A stretch of 64,000 nt of DNA from Segatella copri (GCF_015074785.1 NZ_CP042464.1:2539001-2603000); one strand, 5' to 3'; shown: positions 40,101 through 49,526, counted from the first letter of the stretch. Translations and numbers: made by a program. Notes: a model not told the origin generated them from the letters alone.

Positions 40101-41131
40101 TTCAGCACATAACTCTTATGGGCGAACATATCATCATAAGGTTTGGAAGGATAAACCAGGTCGGCTCCATCCCAGTCCTGCCAGTTCACCAGGTCCCGGC
40201 TTACGGCAAATGTATTGTAGGCGTTGTATTTTCTCTCCGGATTATAGGCAGAGAAATAGAACATGACATAATAATGCGGGAACTTCACGATCTGTGCATC
40301 TCCCGTAATGATGCCCGGAGCCTCATGGAAGAACACCGGATTGCCAGTCTTCCGCTTGGCTGTGCGGAGAGGCAGACGGCGCCAGGAAGTCATGTTGCTG
40401 GAGAGGGCGATACCGATACGCTCTGCCTTCAGCTGGTTGGCAGGGTTGATGCCACCGGCATTATAGAACATCACGAAAGGTTTGCCCAACGTCTTGCTCT
40501 TATCCCAGTAGACGGTGCTTTTATAATGGGTGAGTTTCTCCCACCACTGTGCACTCTTGTCGTTGATGGAGAGAACTGGCGAAGAGGATGTTTCCCAAGG
40601 ATGTGCCTGGGTGATATCGCCTTTTGTAGAAGCCATACCCATATTGAGCGGCTTGCGGATGGCCTCATAGCCCGTACCTTCTCCACCGAAATAGCTCATC
40701 CAGTGGCGTCCTTTGTATTTTGCCATCTCATAAGATCCGTTCCAGGTCCAGTCTATCAGCGCCGGGTATCCTGCACGCTGGTTCATATCCCATCCCTTGT
40801 CGGCATAGCAGAGCAGGCGTCCCAGGGTTTTCCATTGCAGCAGGTCGTCGCTGGTAGCGAGCCATGTTTCATACCCTCTGCCATCCGTTCCGTCCTTGCC
40901 GTTGTATACCACATAGGTCATATACCACTTGCCGCCCTCCCTGTACACCATCGGACAGTCTATCTGGTGGTAGTTGTCCTTTGGGGCAACCACCATACCA
41001 TATTTATAAGGTGTCTTTACCTCGTCGTATATCTTCTGCATCACGTTCTGGCTGATTTTCTGTGCAAAAGCGGTGATGCTGCCAAAGACAAGAAGAGATA
41101 AGAGTACAAGTCTTTTTCTTTCGATCTTCAT
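37142..41131 (-). CDS. Trimodular GH137 - GH2 - malectin-like RG-II enzyme
   Basis: The 1329-residue exported protein has a signal peptide of about 1-23 (...AFAQ). Residues about 30-390 form a five-bladed-propeller-type domain (DCPMVYREGGKWYMTYVVYNG, GRHWMSYFGGEGTGYE, FVMFYNAGG...ERIGIALS) matching GH137 beta-L-arabinofuranosidases; Glu157 and Glu237 are plausible catalytic residues. Residues about 400-1010 are a GH2 enzyme (acid/base in WGIQNESVMPKDF, nucleophile in LLNGEYGAW). Residues about 1080-1220 look like malectin (YRVELYFAEPW). The same GH137-GH2 order is known in the Bacteroides RG-II enzyme that removes L-Araf from chain B and beta-glucuronate from chain A. It is a monocistronic unit with its own CGTC-type promoter element 45 bases before the start. 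The substrate call is by homology. Confidence 0.82.
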   Translation of the reverse strand: MKIERKRLVLLSLLVFGSITAFAQKISQNVMQKIYDEVKTPYKYGMVVAPKDNYHQIDCPMVYREGGKWYMTYVVYNGKDGTDGRGYETWLATSDDLLQWKTLGRLLCYADKGWDMNQRAGYPALIDWTWNGSYEMAKYKGRHWMSYFGGEGTGYEAIRKPLNMGMASTKGDITQAHPWETSSSPVLSINDKSAQWWEKLTHYKSTVYWDKSKTLGKPFVMFYNAGGINPANQLKAERIGIALSSNMTSWRRLPLRTAKRKTGNPVFFHEAPGIITGDAQIVKFPHYYVMFYFSAYNPERKYNAYNTFAVSRDLVNWQDWDGADLVYPSKPYDDMFAHKSYVLKQQGVVYHFYCAVNHARQRGIAVATSVPMGRSQVSFPTPEKKGKRQIVSLNQDWQVTFGKTSEDSITKKMGTFRVNVPSNLDDYYGYRQLKHGNLHGTATYEKHFSVHKQTGKRYFLQLEGVGTFATVKINRKSYPKELVGRTSFTLDISDALREGDNTLNVKVEHPAMQTNNPWPCGGCSSEWGFSEGSQPFGIFRPVSLIETDEVRVEPFGVHVWNNEACDSVFVDTEVKNYSDHEQTIEVISKLALSSGKTSFRQTGKITLKAGETQVVRHQAKVSDAHLWSITDPYLYTLSSIIKREGKTIDDVTTPFGIRTISWPVLRQKQAALRGDSAQMDKKDGRFYLNGSPVFINGTCDYEHLFGQSHAFSHEQIASRVKMMRQAGFNAFREAHQPHNLYYQQLLDEQGILFWSQFSAHVWYDTSAFRKNFKRLLRRWIKERRNSPSVILWGIQNESVMPKDFTEECAAIIREMDPTAQTMRAITTCNGGEGSDWNVIQNWSGTYGGTADKYDQELKQPNQLLNGEYGAWRTLGFRSSDAEKLHAGDAKALSKAYTEDAFVSLLSKKAMLAESARDSVCGHFQWLFVSHENPGRVQPDEAYRRIDKVGPFNYKGLLTPWEQPTEGFYWYRNHYTKVQPDTLTPTAADRNRDLLKPAEGYTYLYRVNCGGDAVTDSYGSEWEQDDSVYSHSWAERFGMNPFTASQGHITSRIHGLKSSSEASHHAAAPDAKLFQYFRWGRHALNYQFAVPDGEYRVELYFAEPWLGKHEGTGIDCEGERIFDVAINDSVVVDDLDLWAEAGFAGACKKVVDVKVKGGLLTISFPEVKVGEAIISAIAIAAKGEIGDAEKWNTAFKGSKPASGMSKTYWADLDKDVVEKYPKELLPQDNEVFPAVRYKSKTSTWTINPGVAREYMLRFRYKNTTGEQQVGRLKIVDSKGIVLLDRDMTFPKTPNKFKTIGTTTDSQINAGTYQIILSDLPNVSFDYLEVQ

Positions 41132-41176
41132 ATTTTTATTTTAGTACATATTAATTTTAAATCTTACAAATACAAA

Positions 41177-41198
41177 GACGTTTGGAGATAGTTTTTGT
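41177..41198 (-). promoter_or_regulatory. ECF-type promoter element for the GH137-GH2 gene
   Basis: Minus strand: TTACA (41200-41196), 15 bases, CGTC (41180-41177), then TTTGTA. Confidence 0.6.
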
Positions 41199-41245
41199 AA
41201 CTAATTACATAAAGTTTATGCTATTTAGAATTATTAACCATAAAA

Positions 41246-41286
41246 AGTAGGAGATAAACACCTATTATTAGCATTCACCTCCTACT
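41246..41286 (-). terminator. Terminator of the second SusC/SusD operon
   Basis: AGTAGGAG (41246-41253) pairs with CTCCTACT (41279-41286). The minus-strand transcript continues into TTTTTATGG. It is just past the SusD stop at 41317. Confidence 0.7.
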
Positions 41287-41316
41287 CGAGTATATATTAG
41301 TTAAATCTAAAAAAAA

Positions 41317-43122
41317 TTAATAACCAGGATTCTGGTATTCAGCGCCATTATTAATACCATTTGTAAAGGTTGTTGAAATTGGACGAAGAGCATACTCTGG
41401 TTTGAAATACCTAGCCAAGTCTGGATGTGTAGCCTGTAGATATGAATTGTCCTTGAACATTCCTGTGCGCTTCAAATCATAGAAGCGGCAGTATTCACCA
41501 CATAACTCACGACCACGTTCATCCAATACTGTACGAACAGAAGCAGAACCAGTGAGAGGGGTAGCCCCTGCACGTTGGCGAACCTTATTAATATAGCCCA
41601 TAGCGTTAGCCCCGCCATTTAGATAGATATCAGCCTCTGCTGCAATGAGGTAAATCTCAGCCATGCGTATAATGAATGTAGCATTCAAATTTCCATTACG
41701 TTTTTTGCTGGCATTAGCAACATAATAGTTGCTGCTATTATGCTTGTTAAGAGATGGATAGAAGTAGCGGAACATGTTTTCACCTGCGCCACGCTCGGTT
41801 ATCACATTCTTATTTGCATCATCATATACATCCTTATAATCTACTATTAAGTAGTTGGCTGTAACTTTCTTACTTACTTCCGCTGCATAATCTGCATCCT
41901 GAGGCATCACGATTTTGATGGCCAAGTCGCCTGTATTGAGCTTCTTGCCAACAATGGCATCTTCCTTACCAAAGTTGTTCTTTGAACTTTCGTCCCACTC
42001 ATAATTCCTATTTGCGTTCCACTGAGTAGTGAAAGACTTGTGGAAACGTGGGTCTAGTGTTCCATCCTGCTGTACATATAGATTGAGCAAATACTGAGTT
42101 GGCATGAAGATACCTGCCTGACTGCCTTCCCATGTTAGACGGCTAGTCTGATTGTCTTCACGAGCACCAAACTTATTGATATTACAGAGGAACTTCTCAT
42201 CGTTACGATTCAATTTGAAGTTACCATTACTAGAACCATGTCCATCGCTGCCAGCATACCAGCGATGCTTCCATAGAGCCTCCTTATTTTCTTTATTATT
42301 TTTCTCAGCAAAAACCTCCTCATACGTAGGATACATGTAAGCACCATATGTAGAGCCACCCGACTCACAGTCAGTTATCAGCTTTTTAGCTGCATCAAGC
42401 GCCTCAGGTATATACTCATCCGTAGCATACTCTTTGGTCTGCAGACAAACTTTTGCCAACATTCCAAGTGCAGCTTTTTTGGTAGGCTGTGTAGTAGTTG
42501 CGTCATTGCCTTTATCCAGCCATTCCACAGCAAACTCCAAGTCAGGAATGATAATTTCCTTATAAATCGTTAGAGGTTCTGTACGGGTAGGAGCAAAATT
42601 CATAGAGCTAGCCGGTTCTGTAATCATGGTAACCCCACCAAACTGCTCTACAGCATTGAAATAATAGATAGCACGCAAGAATCTAGCTTCTGCAACTTTG
42701 ACATTTCTTTCAGCCTCAGTTTTAAAAGGGGCTTTATTTGCCAAACTGATAGCCATATTGCAACTGCCAATACCATCATAGAGAGAGTTCCAGATACCAT
42801 TTGTATAGGTGGTGTTAGGTGCTGCACCTGCGAAGAACCAAAAATACTGAGTATAGGAAGTATTCTGGTTTCCTTGGTAAGTCCAGAGGTCTGTATCACC
42901 TTCTGTCAATTCCATGAAACCATCCGTACCATACAAGAAACGTTCCATACCAAAATAGCACTGATTAAGCAAAGTCTGGTATGACTCAACCGAGTTCGCT
43001 GCCATGTTCTCCATGGTAAAACCACCAGGGTTTTCTTCTTCCAAAGAGCACGAAGCTAAAGACATCGCACCAGCAGCGAGGGCTGCAGAGAACAATATAT
43101 TCTTAAAATTCATCTTTTTCAT
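41317..43122 (-). CDS. SusD/RagB-like lipoprotein of the RG-II locus
   Basis: The 601-residue lipoprotein (lipobox LASC, Cys about 25) has typical SusD segments: YFNAVEQFGGVTMITEP, the late MAEIYLIAAEADIYLNGGANAMGYINKVRQRAG, and ERGRELCGEYCRFYDLKRTG near the end. It is the partner of the SusC-like gene ending 13 bases upstream and would present oligosaccharides at the cell surface for import. Its position in the centre of the RG-II enzyme cluster suggests it handles RG-II backbone or side-chain fragments. An internal ATG at 43113 is a possible alternative start. It is co-transcribed with SusC. Confidence 0.92.
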   Translation of the reverse strand: MKKMNFKNILFSAALAAGAMSLASCSLEEENPGGFTMENMAANSVESYQTLLNQCYFGMERFLYGTDGFMELTEGDTDLWTYQGNQNTSYTQYFWFFAGAAPNTTYTNGIWNSLYDGIGSCNMAISLANKAPFKTEAERNVKVAEARFLRAIYYFNAVEQFGGVTMITEPASSMNFAPTRTEPLTIYKEIIIPDLEFAVEWLDKGNDATTTQPTKKAALGMLAKVCLQTKEYATDEYIPEALDAAKKLITDCESGGSTYGAYMYPTYEEVFAEKNNKENKEALWKHRWYAGSDGHGSSNGNFKLNRNDEKFLCNINKFGAREDNQTSRLTWEGSQAGIFMPTQYLLNLYVQQDGTLDPRFHKSFTTQWNANRNYEWDESSKNNFGKEDAIVGKKLNTGDLAIKIVMPQDADYAAEVSKKVTANYLIVDYKDVYDDANKNVITERGAGENMFRYFYPSLNKHNSSNYYVANASKKRNGNLNATFIIRMAEIYLIAAEADIYLNGGANAMGYINKVRQRAGATPLTGSASVRTVLDERGRELCGEYCRFYDLKRTGMFKDNSYLQATHPDLARYFKPEYALRPISTTFTNGINNGAEYQNPGY

Positions 43123-43135
43123 TTTTCTTAATTGT

Positions 43136-46100
43136 TTAGAATGTGATATTTATACCAAAAACAAACTGCTTATAAGTTGGGAAAGTATCCGAGCCACCCA
43201 TTTCAGGATCTGTACCTTTCAACTTACTGTCCATAGCAAAAATCCAAGGATTATAGGCAGTAAAATAGAAACGGCACTTCTCCATAAGTGCATGCTTAGA
43301 GATGCTCTTTGGAAGTGTATAACCCAATGTGATGTTCTTTATCTTGATGAAAGAACCATCATATACATTGATGGCTGTATTGCCAATCGTTTGGTCATCA
43401 CCACTACCAGGGCGTGGATAATAAGCACCTTGGTTTTCTTCTGTCCAATAGTCTATACCTGAAATTTGATTTGTACCAATTCCAGACTTTGCTGTATATG
43501 AACCGAGCATTTTGCTATAGATAGTCTGACCGAAGCGTCCCATTGCATAGATAGTCAAGTCGAAGTCCTTATAGACGAAAGTATTGTTAAGACCAATAAT
43601 CCAGTTAGGATTCTCATGTCCCAATACCTGACGGTCATCCTGGCTGTACTTATGCACACCTCCGTCACCATTGCCATTTTCGTCAAATTTCTCAATCGTC
43701 TCAACCTTTACCCATCCAGGTTTCACGCCATACTTATCAAGTTCTTCCTGTGAAGCATCAGTACCCCAGATACCAGCATACTTGTAATCGTATATAGCAT
43801 GAATAGGTTTACCCACGAAAAGATTCTCTGAAATCAAGTCACCATTAGGTAAGCTCTCGATCTTTTCATTGCTCCAAGTTCCTGTCAATGTGGTATTCCA
43901 TTTAAAGTCCTTGGTAACGATATTACGGCTGTTGATGGTGAACTCCACACCCTTGTTGCTAGTCTTGGCAATATTTTCCCAGCTAGCCAAAGGAGAGCCC
44001 CAACCTGTGCTGCCACTTGTTATAGGCATAGTACGCTTGAAGAGCAAACCACGTGTTTTAGTGGTGAAGAAATCCAAACTGCCATCAAGACGTCCTTTGA
44101 GTACAGCCATATCTATACCGAAGTTCCAATTATAAGATTTTTCCCATCCCAAAGAAGGACTACCATAGGTACCGGTATATTGAGTGAACGGCACTATGTT
44201 GCCATTTATAGTGATGCCGGCAGAAGTGTATTTATAGGCATTTGTTTGTGTTGAATAAGCACCTACGCCACCTGAATTACCTGTAATACCTGCACCCACT
44301 CTGAGTTTCAAGTTGTCAAGCCACTTTTCTGAGCTTTTCATGAAACTTTCATCTGACACGCGCCAAGCTAATGCTCCTGCAGGGAATGAATCCCATTTCT
44401 TGCCTGGAGAGAAGAATGACACACCGTCCCAGCGATTTGAGAAAGTGAAGAGGTACTTACCTTTATAGGAATAATTAAATCGCAAGGCGTATGACATTTT
44501 TTGGGTGGTTGTCAGTCCTGACTCTACACGTTGGCTATTAGCTGCCAACAAACGCCAATACTTCCATATGTCCAAATCCTGGCCACTACCATCTGCATTG
44601 GTATATTCATTAGAATTCTTCTGCCAAGAAGTAACGCCTGTAACACCAATGTTATGGTCATTAGCAATGCTGAAGTTGTATGAAAGAATATTCTCCCATG
44701 TATAACTATAACTGTCTGAGTTCTGTATCTGTGCGTGTGGCGAACCTGCATATGTAGGTCTGTTGGCATGACACAAATTGCCCCAATAAGTACCTTGGCG
44801 GCCATGACCTAACGAACCGTTAAGTTGAGTACGGTAAGACAAACCCTTGAAAGGAGTAATCTCTGCATAACCAATTGCATTGATATAAGTATAACGGTTA
44901 TTATTGTCATACTGATTCTTGATATAATCGCCCATAGGAGAGTATTGGTTATTGATATACTCAGAGTTATACTCACCAAATTCATCAAAGACATCACCAA
45001 GAGGAAAAGCCCTCAATGCTCCTGTGAATGTCTTGTTGTCGCCGCGGTTACGGATGCTATAGTTGAGATTGGTCGACACACCAGCCTTAAACCAGTCAAA
45101 TACCTTTTGATCGATGTTCAAACGTACAGAATATTTGTTGAGTTTCTCATTAGACAGTAATCCCTGGTCACGGTTATACACCAATGAAGCGTAAACATTT
45201 GTCTTGTCAGTTCCACCCTGGATGGAAAGTGAATATTTTTGAGTAGTAGCTTTATTATCCATAGCCTGATCTACCCAGTCTATCCATTTTCCTGCATTAT
45301 AAGCATCTACATAATCCTGGTTACCACCGAAGAGGTCTGAAACGCTCGCTGGAGCTACGCCATTTTTATATTTATACGCCTCTGTATAATAATTAACCCA
45401 TTCATCACCAGTCATGCCACTCTTGTACTCAGGAGAACCACTCCAACCATAGTAAGCGTCAAAATTAACCCTTGTCTTAGAACTCTTCGCTCCACGCTTG
45501 GTTGTTATAATGATGACACCATTGGCACCTGCTGAACCATAGATAGCGGTAGATGAAGCATCCTTCAATACATCGATGCTCTCTATATCGTTAGGGCTTA
45601 TGTCATCATAGCTTCCAGGCAGTCCGTCGATAATAAACAAAGGACTGTTATCGCCATAGATAGAACGAGAACCGCGAAGCAAAATATTTACTCCGCCACC
45701 AACCTGACCACTGGATTTTGTAATATCAAGACCTGCGATTTTACCTTGCAAAGCCTCCATTACGTTGGAAGTAGGAGCCGCTACAACATCTTCATTCTTT
45801 ACGGATACTACAGAACCTGTCAAGTCACGTTTTTTCTGTGTACCGTAACCTACAACAACCAACTCCTCAAGACCTATAGCATCAGGCTCCATCTTGATTC
45901 CCATATTTTGCTTGGCAGAAATAGTAAAAGTTTTATAACCTGTGTAACTGATTTCCAAGACTGTACCAACAGGTACATTTACAGAAAACTTGCCATCCAG
46001 GTCAGTAATGGCACCGACACCACTACCTTTCTTTTTGATGGTTACACCAATCATCGGCTCGCCAAGCTCATCAACAATAGTACCATTGATGGAGTTTGAC

Positions 46101-46243
46101 TGCTGCACTACAGAAAGAGGTGTTTGAATTCCTCCTTGAATTTTACTTGCCATCATAGTTGTTGGAGTCAACAGGATAGTCGAAACCAACATTACCTTAG
46201 AGGTAATTCCTGAGATAGCGTCAGGATTTTTCAATTTCTTCAT
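43136..46243 (-). CDS. SusC/RagA-like TonB-dependent transporter of the RG-II locus
   Basis: The 1035-residue transporter has an N-terminal signal region (about 1-33), a carboxypeptidase-regulatory-like domain (NGTIVDELGEPMIGVTIKKKGSG, about 52-125), plug motifs (LEELVVVGYGTQKKRDLTGSVVSV, IDVLKDASSTAIYGSAGANGVIIITTKRG) and a barrel ending in FGINITF. It differs clearly from the SusC at 9236, so the window holds two independent import systems. It lacks an STN signalling domain. Its CGTC-type promoter element is 113 bases upstream, the longest leader of the set, with a 16- instead of 15-base spacer. Confidence 0.95.
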   Translation of the reverse strand: MKKLKNPDAISGITSKVMLVSTILLTPTTMMASKIQGGIQTPLSVVQQSNSINGTIVDELGEPMIGVTIKKKGSGVGAITDLDGKFSVNVPVGTVLEISYTGYKTFTISAKQNMGIKMEPDAIGLEELVVVGYGTQKKRDLTGSVVSVKNEDVVAAPTSNVMEALQGKIAGLDITKSSGQVGGGVNILLRGSRSIYGDNSPLFIIDGLPGSYDDISPNDIESIDVLKDASSTAIYGSAGANGVIIITTKRGAKSSKTRVNFDAYYGWSGSPEYKSGMTGDEWVNYYTEAYKYKNGVAPASVSDLFGGNQDYVDAYNAGKWIDWVDQAMDNKATTQKYSLSIQGGTDKTNVYASLVYNRDQGLLSNEKLNKYSVRLNIDQKVFDWFKAGVSTNLNYSIRNRGDNKTFTGALRAFPLGDVFDEFGEYNSEYINNQYSPMGDYIKNQYDNNNRYTYINAIGYAEITPFKGLSYRTQLNGSLGHGRQGTYWGNLCHANRPTYAGSPHAQIQNSDSYSYTWENILSYNFSIANDHNIGVTGVTSWQKNSNEYTNADGSGQDLDIWKYWRLLAANSQRVESGLTTTQKMSYALRFNYSYKGKYLFTFSNRWDGVSFFSPGKKWDSFPAGALAWRVSDESFMKSSEKWLDNLKLRVGAGITGNSGGVGAYSTQTNAYKYTSAGITINGNIVPFTQYTGTYGSPSLGWEKSYNWNFGIDMAVLKGRLDGSLDFFTTKTRGLLFKRTMPITSGSTGWGSPLASWENIAKTSNKGVEFTINSRNIVTKDFKWNTTLTGTWSNEKIESLPNGDLISENLFVGKPIHAIYDYKYAGIWGTDASQEELDKYGVKPGWVKVETIEKFDENGNGDGGVHKYSQDDRQVLGHENPNWIIGLNNTFVYKDFDLTIYAMGRFGQTIYSKMLGSYTAKSGIGTNQISGIDYWTEENQGAYYPRPGSGDDQTIGNTAINVYDGSFIKIKNITLGYTLPKSISKHALMEKCRFYFTAYNPWIFAMDSKLKGTDPEMGGSDTFPTYKQFVFGINITF

Positions 46244-46356
46244 AATTGATTCTTTTAGGTTTGTTTTTATATTTTAATCTAACTTCATAAATAGTCTGTT
46301 CCCAATCATCTGTGTCGTGATGTTAGTATACTACAAACAAATAAGATTATCATAAA

Positions 46357-46379
46357 GACGAAAAGAATCCAAATATTGT
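46357..46379 (-). promoter_or_regulatory. ECF-type promoter element for SusC/SusD (16-base spacer)
   Basis: Minus strand: TTACA (46381-46377), 16 bases, CGTC (46360-46357), then TTTATG. It is the only member of the family with a 16-base spacer. The rest of the 46244-46662 gap holds only this site, a small GGGCAG/CTGCCC hairpin near 46530 and the terminator of the next gene. Confidence 0.55.
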
Positions 46380-46601
46380 AATCACCTTCATTGAGATTTC
46401 TATACGTTATATACACATGTTTCTTGCTCTATTGCCCAGTGTTTCAAGATGATCGCATAGCGTGCTAAAGTTGTTTGATCAACTAATGAACACAAACTAT
46501 TCGCCAGAGTTAATTAACGCCAAGGGCAGAATATAACTGCCCAAGGTTATCGTTTGATTTAAATAGAATCCACTTTTTCGAGTGGACTCACCTAATAAAA
46601 A

Positions 46602-46644
46602 AAGGATAGAGCATACCACATGATTTGTGCTATACTCTATCCTT
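46602..46644 (-). terminator. Terminator of the GH138-like gene
   Basis: AAGGATAGAG (46602-46611) pairs with CTCTATCCTT (46635-46644), followed on the minus strand by a T run. A very similar AAGGATAG hairpin follows the gene at 49527. Confidence 0.8.
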
Positions 46645-46662
46645 CCAATTATATCATTCTAT

Positions 46663-49377
46663 TTAGTAGAACAGCCAATCAATCGCCTTGTCGGCACCTG
46701 AGAGACCGGCATCACGAGCGGTAATCTTATCGCTCGTAGCACCGAGCACTAGCAGGAAGCCTTTTGGCAGGAGCAGGGTGTGCTTGCCGGCAGCAAACTC
46801 GTACTTGTGGATGTTCACCTGTGGCATGCCGTCGATGCGGATGGCACTGGTGAGCTGTGGCTCTGCCTGACCGTAATCGTTGGCTGTGGCATCGGTCTCC
46901 AGCTTAGGAGCCTTGGCATATTTCATCTGGTCGTCACGGAAGTAACCTATCAGGAGCTGCACAGGCTTCTTGGTGATGAAGGTGAGCGAGGTAGACTCGC
47001 CACGCTGCTTGCTGCTGTTCATCACGTAAGCATTCATACCTGCCAACTCTGGAGCAAAATCGGTCACTACACTATCCAAATCGCTGAAGAGTTTGGCACC
47101 CTTGGCTATTTTCACCATCTTGAAATTAGCCTCGCCATTGATATTCTCCATCTGGAAAGCACCCTTCTGCTGGGTTGCATCCTTCAAAGGCTTGATGTCC
47201 TCTGCCTTCATCTTGTAAGTACCCGCAGCCTGAGCCTTGAGCATGACGATATTCTTCTTCAGATTCGCCAGTTCCTGCTCATATTTCGGCAAGAGTTCAC
47301 TCCAATGCTTCATGTTGCCGCCATCATCTCCGATTGGAATGCGGCGCTGGGCGGTCTGCATCGAATTGGCATAGAGATAGGTATCCTTGGTAAGATCTAC
47401 CAACTGACGATAATACTCCAGACTCTTTTCGAGCAGCGGAACGGCAGCATCCAGTTCCTTGATATCCTTGCCCCACTTATAGTTGAGCACATGCTGAGCC
47501 GCCTTCACCTTCCAGCCGAAAGCATAGGCAAAAGCACGGTAGCAATGCATATCATTCTGAAGACGACGGAACTCATCTTGATTGCCGGTTACACGACTCG
47601 CTACGGCATCGATGGCAGCCACAGCCTTGTCGCCGTGAGCCTCGGTCTGAGCTACGATATCGAGTGGCAACTCACCCACATGAGGCTGATGCTTCCACTC
47701 CTTCTCTACATATTCGATGAGTTTCTCACCCTCTGGACCGCAACTCTCATAGAAGCCAGGATAGATGGTGTACTTATATGGATTCACCAGCTGACTCATG
47801 AACATGCCCAGAAGCAGCGTCTGACGGTTGCCTTCGGTAATACCAAAACGGCGGAGAAGCTTAGGCGCAATCTCACCGCTCTCATCGTATGCCTTGCGGA
47901 TACTGTCAGCAACAGCGGCATCAGAAGCATAGTAATCAGCAAGTACCTTATCCCAGTAATTACCCTCGGCAGCTACATCGCGACGGCAGTTCCAGGCATA
48001 TCTTCCCCATGTCTTGTACCACATCCAGTCACGGTCCAACTGCTTCTCCCGCTGTCCGCCAGGCAATTTATCTGCCGTATAAGGCCAATCCCAGTAACTA
48101 GCCTGCGGATAGAGATGCAGGGCATTGGCGTGATGAACATCGTGCATCGCCGTTACCGCCTTCTGAACGAAAGAAGGAGATGACCAGCGGAATGGTTCGA
48201 GATTGGCAAGGATATGCACGTTGCTGATATGGGTAGAACCCAGGGCTGCCAAATCGGTATGAATCTTAGTCCAAGGACCGCGAGGCTGATAGGTGGTCAA
48301 CGACTCTCCATTATACTTATGCATCGTATAGAGGTTCTTGTAGAAAGGGAGCGCTGCCTCCATCACCATCTTGCAGTCGGTATCGTGGGCACGGAGCAGG
48401 ACTGGCGGTTCATCGGTTCTTCCCAAAGCCTTCAAGCCGTCCTTGACACCCGGAATGATGGTCTTGGTCATCCATTCCACATCATCCTCGTAGGTATTCA
48501 TCGCCTCACCGAGACAGACGAGCAAGCCTACATTCGGATATTTCTCTATGAAGGCTGCTACCGACTTGCGGGTATAATCGCTGATGAGCGGAGTGATAGG
48601 ACGGTGACGGTCCTGTGTCTTCAAGCCATAATGATCGGCAAAAGGCTTGGAGAGGATGATGTTGTAGAACATCTGAATGACGAAGATGCCACGTCGGTCA
48701 GCCTCCCTGGTCAGGAACGAGAACATCTCTTCGTTCTTCTTGAAAGTGGCCTCATCCACCTCGAGAGCGAAAGGATAATCCTTCAGTTTGACGAGCGAAG
48801 CAAAAGGATGACCGTTCCAGAGATAAAGCGAATTCATCTTGTTGTCTACGAGCATATCAAGATACTGGATCCACTGTTCCTTGTCATAGAACCAAGGGAA
48901 GTTCTCCGGTGTATAAGGGTATTCGTAAACCTGATGGCCCGGCAGATAAACGGTCTTCTGCAAGCCTACACAGGCACCACGGAGCACCATTTCAGGCGCA
49001 TCCTTCTGCATCAGCGGCACATTGAGAGAACCATGCTGAGCCACGTATTCAGCGATTTCGTTGCAGCCGTAGATGACTCCCGAACCGTCATTTCCCTGCA
49101 ACAGGATCTTCTTTCCCTTGCGGGTCCATGAGAAACCTTCCTTCTTCAGTCCGGCAGTATCCTTGGCTTGCGAGAGCGAAATGCGATATTCGCCCTTCTT
49201 GCCGTTCACCACTGCAGAGAATCCCAAACGGTTGAGCTTCTTCTGTAGGTATTCAGCAGCATACTGTTCCCGATTAGAAGCCTTCTTCCCGGTCAGGATA
49301 TTTACTTTCTGGGCAAAGGATACAGATGGAATCAGCACGAGGGCTGCCATCACAAAAATCTTTTGTACTTTTATCAT
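46663..49377 (-). CDS. GH138-like alpha-galacturonidase (RG-II chain A)
   Basis: The 904-residue exported protein has a signal peptide (about 1-22, ...SFAQ). An N-terminal alpha/beta domain of the kind seen before GH20/GH67-type barrels (about 25-110) precedes a TIM-barrel-like core. Candidate catalytic glutamates are Glu291 in LLVCLGEAMN and Glu358 in MHKYNGESL, 67 residues apart, which fits my memory of GH138. A helical C-terminal region and a small beta domain follow. GH138 enzymes remove galacturonic acid from RG-II side chain A. The call rests on overall layout plus neighbours, since other barrel families (GH115-like, DUF4838) share the N-terminal type. It is a single-gene unit with its own CGTC-type promoter element 27 bases before the ATG and a terminator after it. 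Confidence 0.6.
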   Translation of the reverse strand: MIKVQKIFVMAALVLIPSVSFAQKVNILTGKKASNREQYAAEYLQKKLNRLGFSAVVNGKKGEYRISLSQAKDTAGLKKEGFSWTRKGKKILLQGNDGSGVIYGCNEIAEYVAQHGSLNVPLMQKDAPEMVLRGACVGLQKTVYLPGHQVYEYPYTPENFPWFYDKEQWIQYLDMLVDNKMNSLYLWNGHPFASLVKLKDYPFALEVDEATFKKNEEMFSFLTREADRRGIFVIQMFYNIILSKPFADHYGLKTQDRHRPITPLISDYTRKSVAAFIEKYPNVGLLVCLGEAMNTYEDDVEWMTKTIIPGVKDGLKALGRTDEPPVLLRAHDTDCKMVMEAALPFYKNLYTMHKYNGESLTTYQPRGPWTKIHTDLAALGSTHISNVHILANLEPFRWSSPSFVQKAVTAMHDVHHANALHLYPQASYWDWPYTADKLPGGQREKQLDRDWMWYKTWGRYAWNCRRDVAAEGNYWDKVLADYYASDAAVADSIRKAYDESGEIAPKLLRRFGITEGNRQTLLLGMFMSQLVNPYKYTIYPGFYESCGPEGEKLIEYVEKEWKHQPHVGELPLDIVAQTEAHGDKAVAAIDAVASRVTGNQDEFRRLQNDMHCYRAFAYAFGWKVKAAQHVLNYKWGKDIKELDAAVPLLEKSLEYYRQLVDLTKDTYLYANSMQTAQRRIPIGDDGGNMKHWSELLPKYEQELANLKKNIVMLKAQAAGTYKMKAEDIKPLKDATQQKGAFQMENINGEANFKMVKIAKGAKLFSDLDSVVTDFAPELAGMNAYVMNSSKQRGESTSLTFITKKPVQLLIGYFRDDQMKYAKAPKLETDATANDYGQAEPQLTSAIRIDGMPQVNIHKYEFAAGKHTLLLPKGFLLVLGATSDKITARDAGLSGADKAIDWLFY

Positions 49378-49404
49378 TGTCTTAGTCTTTGTTTTATAAA
49401 TAAA

Positions 49405-49426
49405 GACGCAGTTTCCTTCTTTTTGT
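49405..49426 (-). promoter_or_regulatory. ECF-type promoter element for the GH138-like gene
   Basis: Minus strand: TTACA (49428-49424), 15 bases, CGTC (49408-49405), then TTTATTTATA. Confidence 0.6.
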
Positions 49427-49466
49427 AATCAATGAAGGAACATTCGCTTGAGGGGCTTAAAACAAT

Positions 49467-49512
49467 AAAAGGATAGAGTATGATACGTTCATCGTACATA
49501 TGCTATCCTTTT
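49467..49512 (-). terminator. Terminator of the GH78-sialidase fusion gene
   Basis: AAAAGGATAG (49467-49476) pairs with CTATCCTTTT (49503-49512) with a partly paired interior. On the minus strand it runs into a TTTT stretch. Confidence 0.75.
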
Positions 49513-49526
49513 AATTTACTATTTTC

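Noticed and set aside
39605-41101. 498-codon plus-strand open frame
   Set aside because: It is antisense to GH137-GH2, whose frame has clear catalytic motifs; no start signals or homology features.
43136-46243. SusC as a signalling TonB receptor feeding the ECF-like promoters
   Set aside because: It has no STN domain before the plug, and no sigma or anti-sigma gene lies beside it, so classical trans-envelope signalling is not supported here.
46780-48183. 467-codon plus-strand open frame
   Set aside because: It is antisense to the GH138-like gene and typical of long shadows opposite GC-balanced CAZyme genes.
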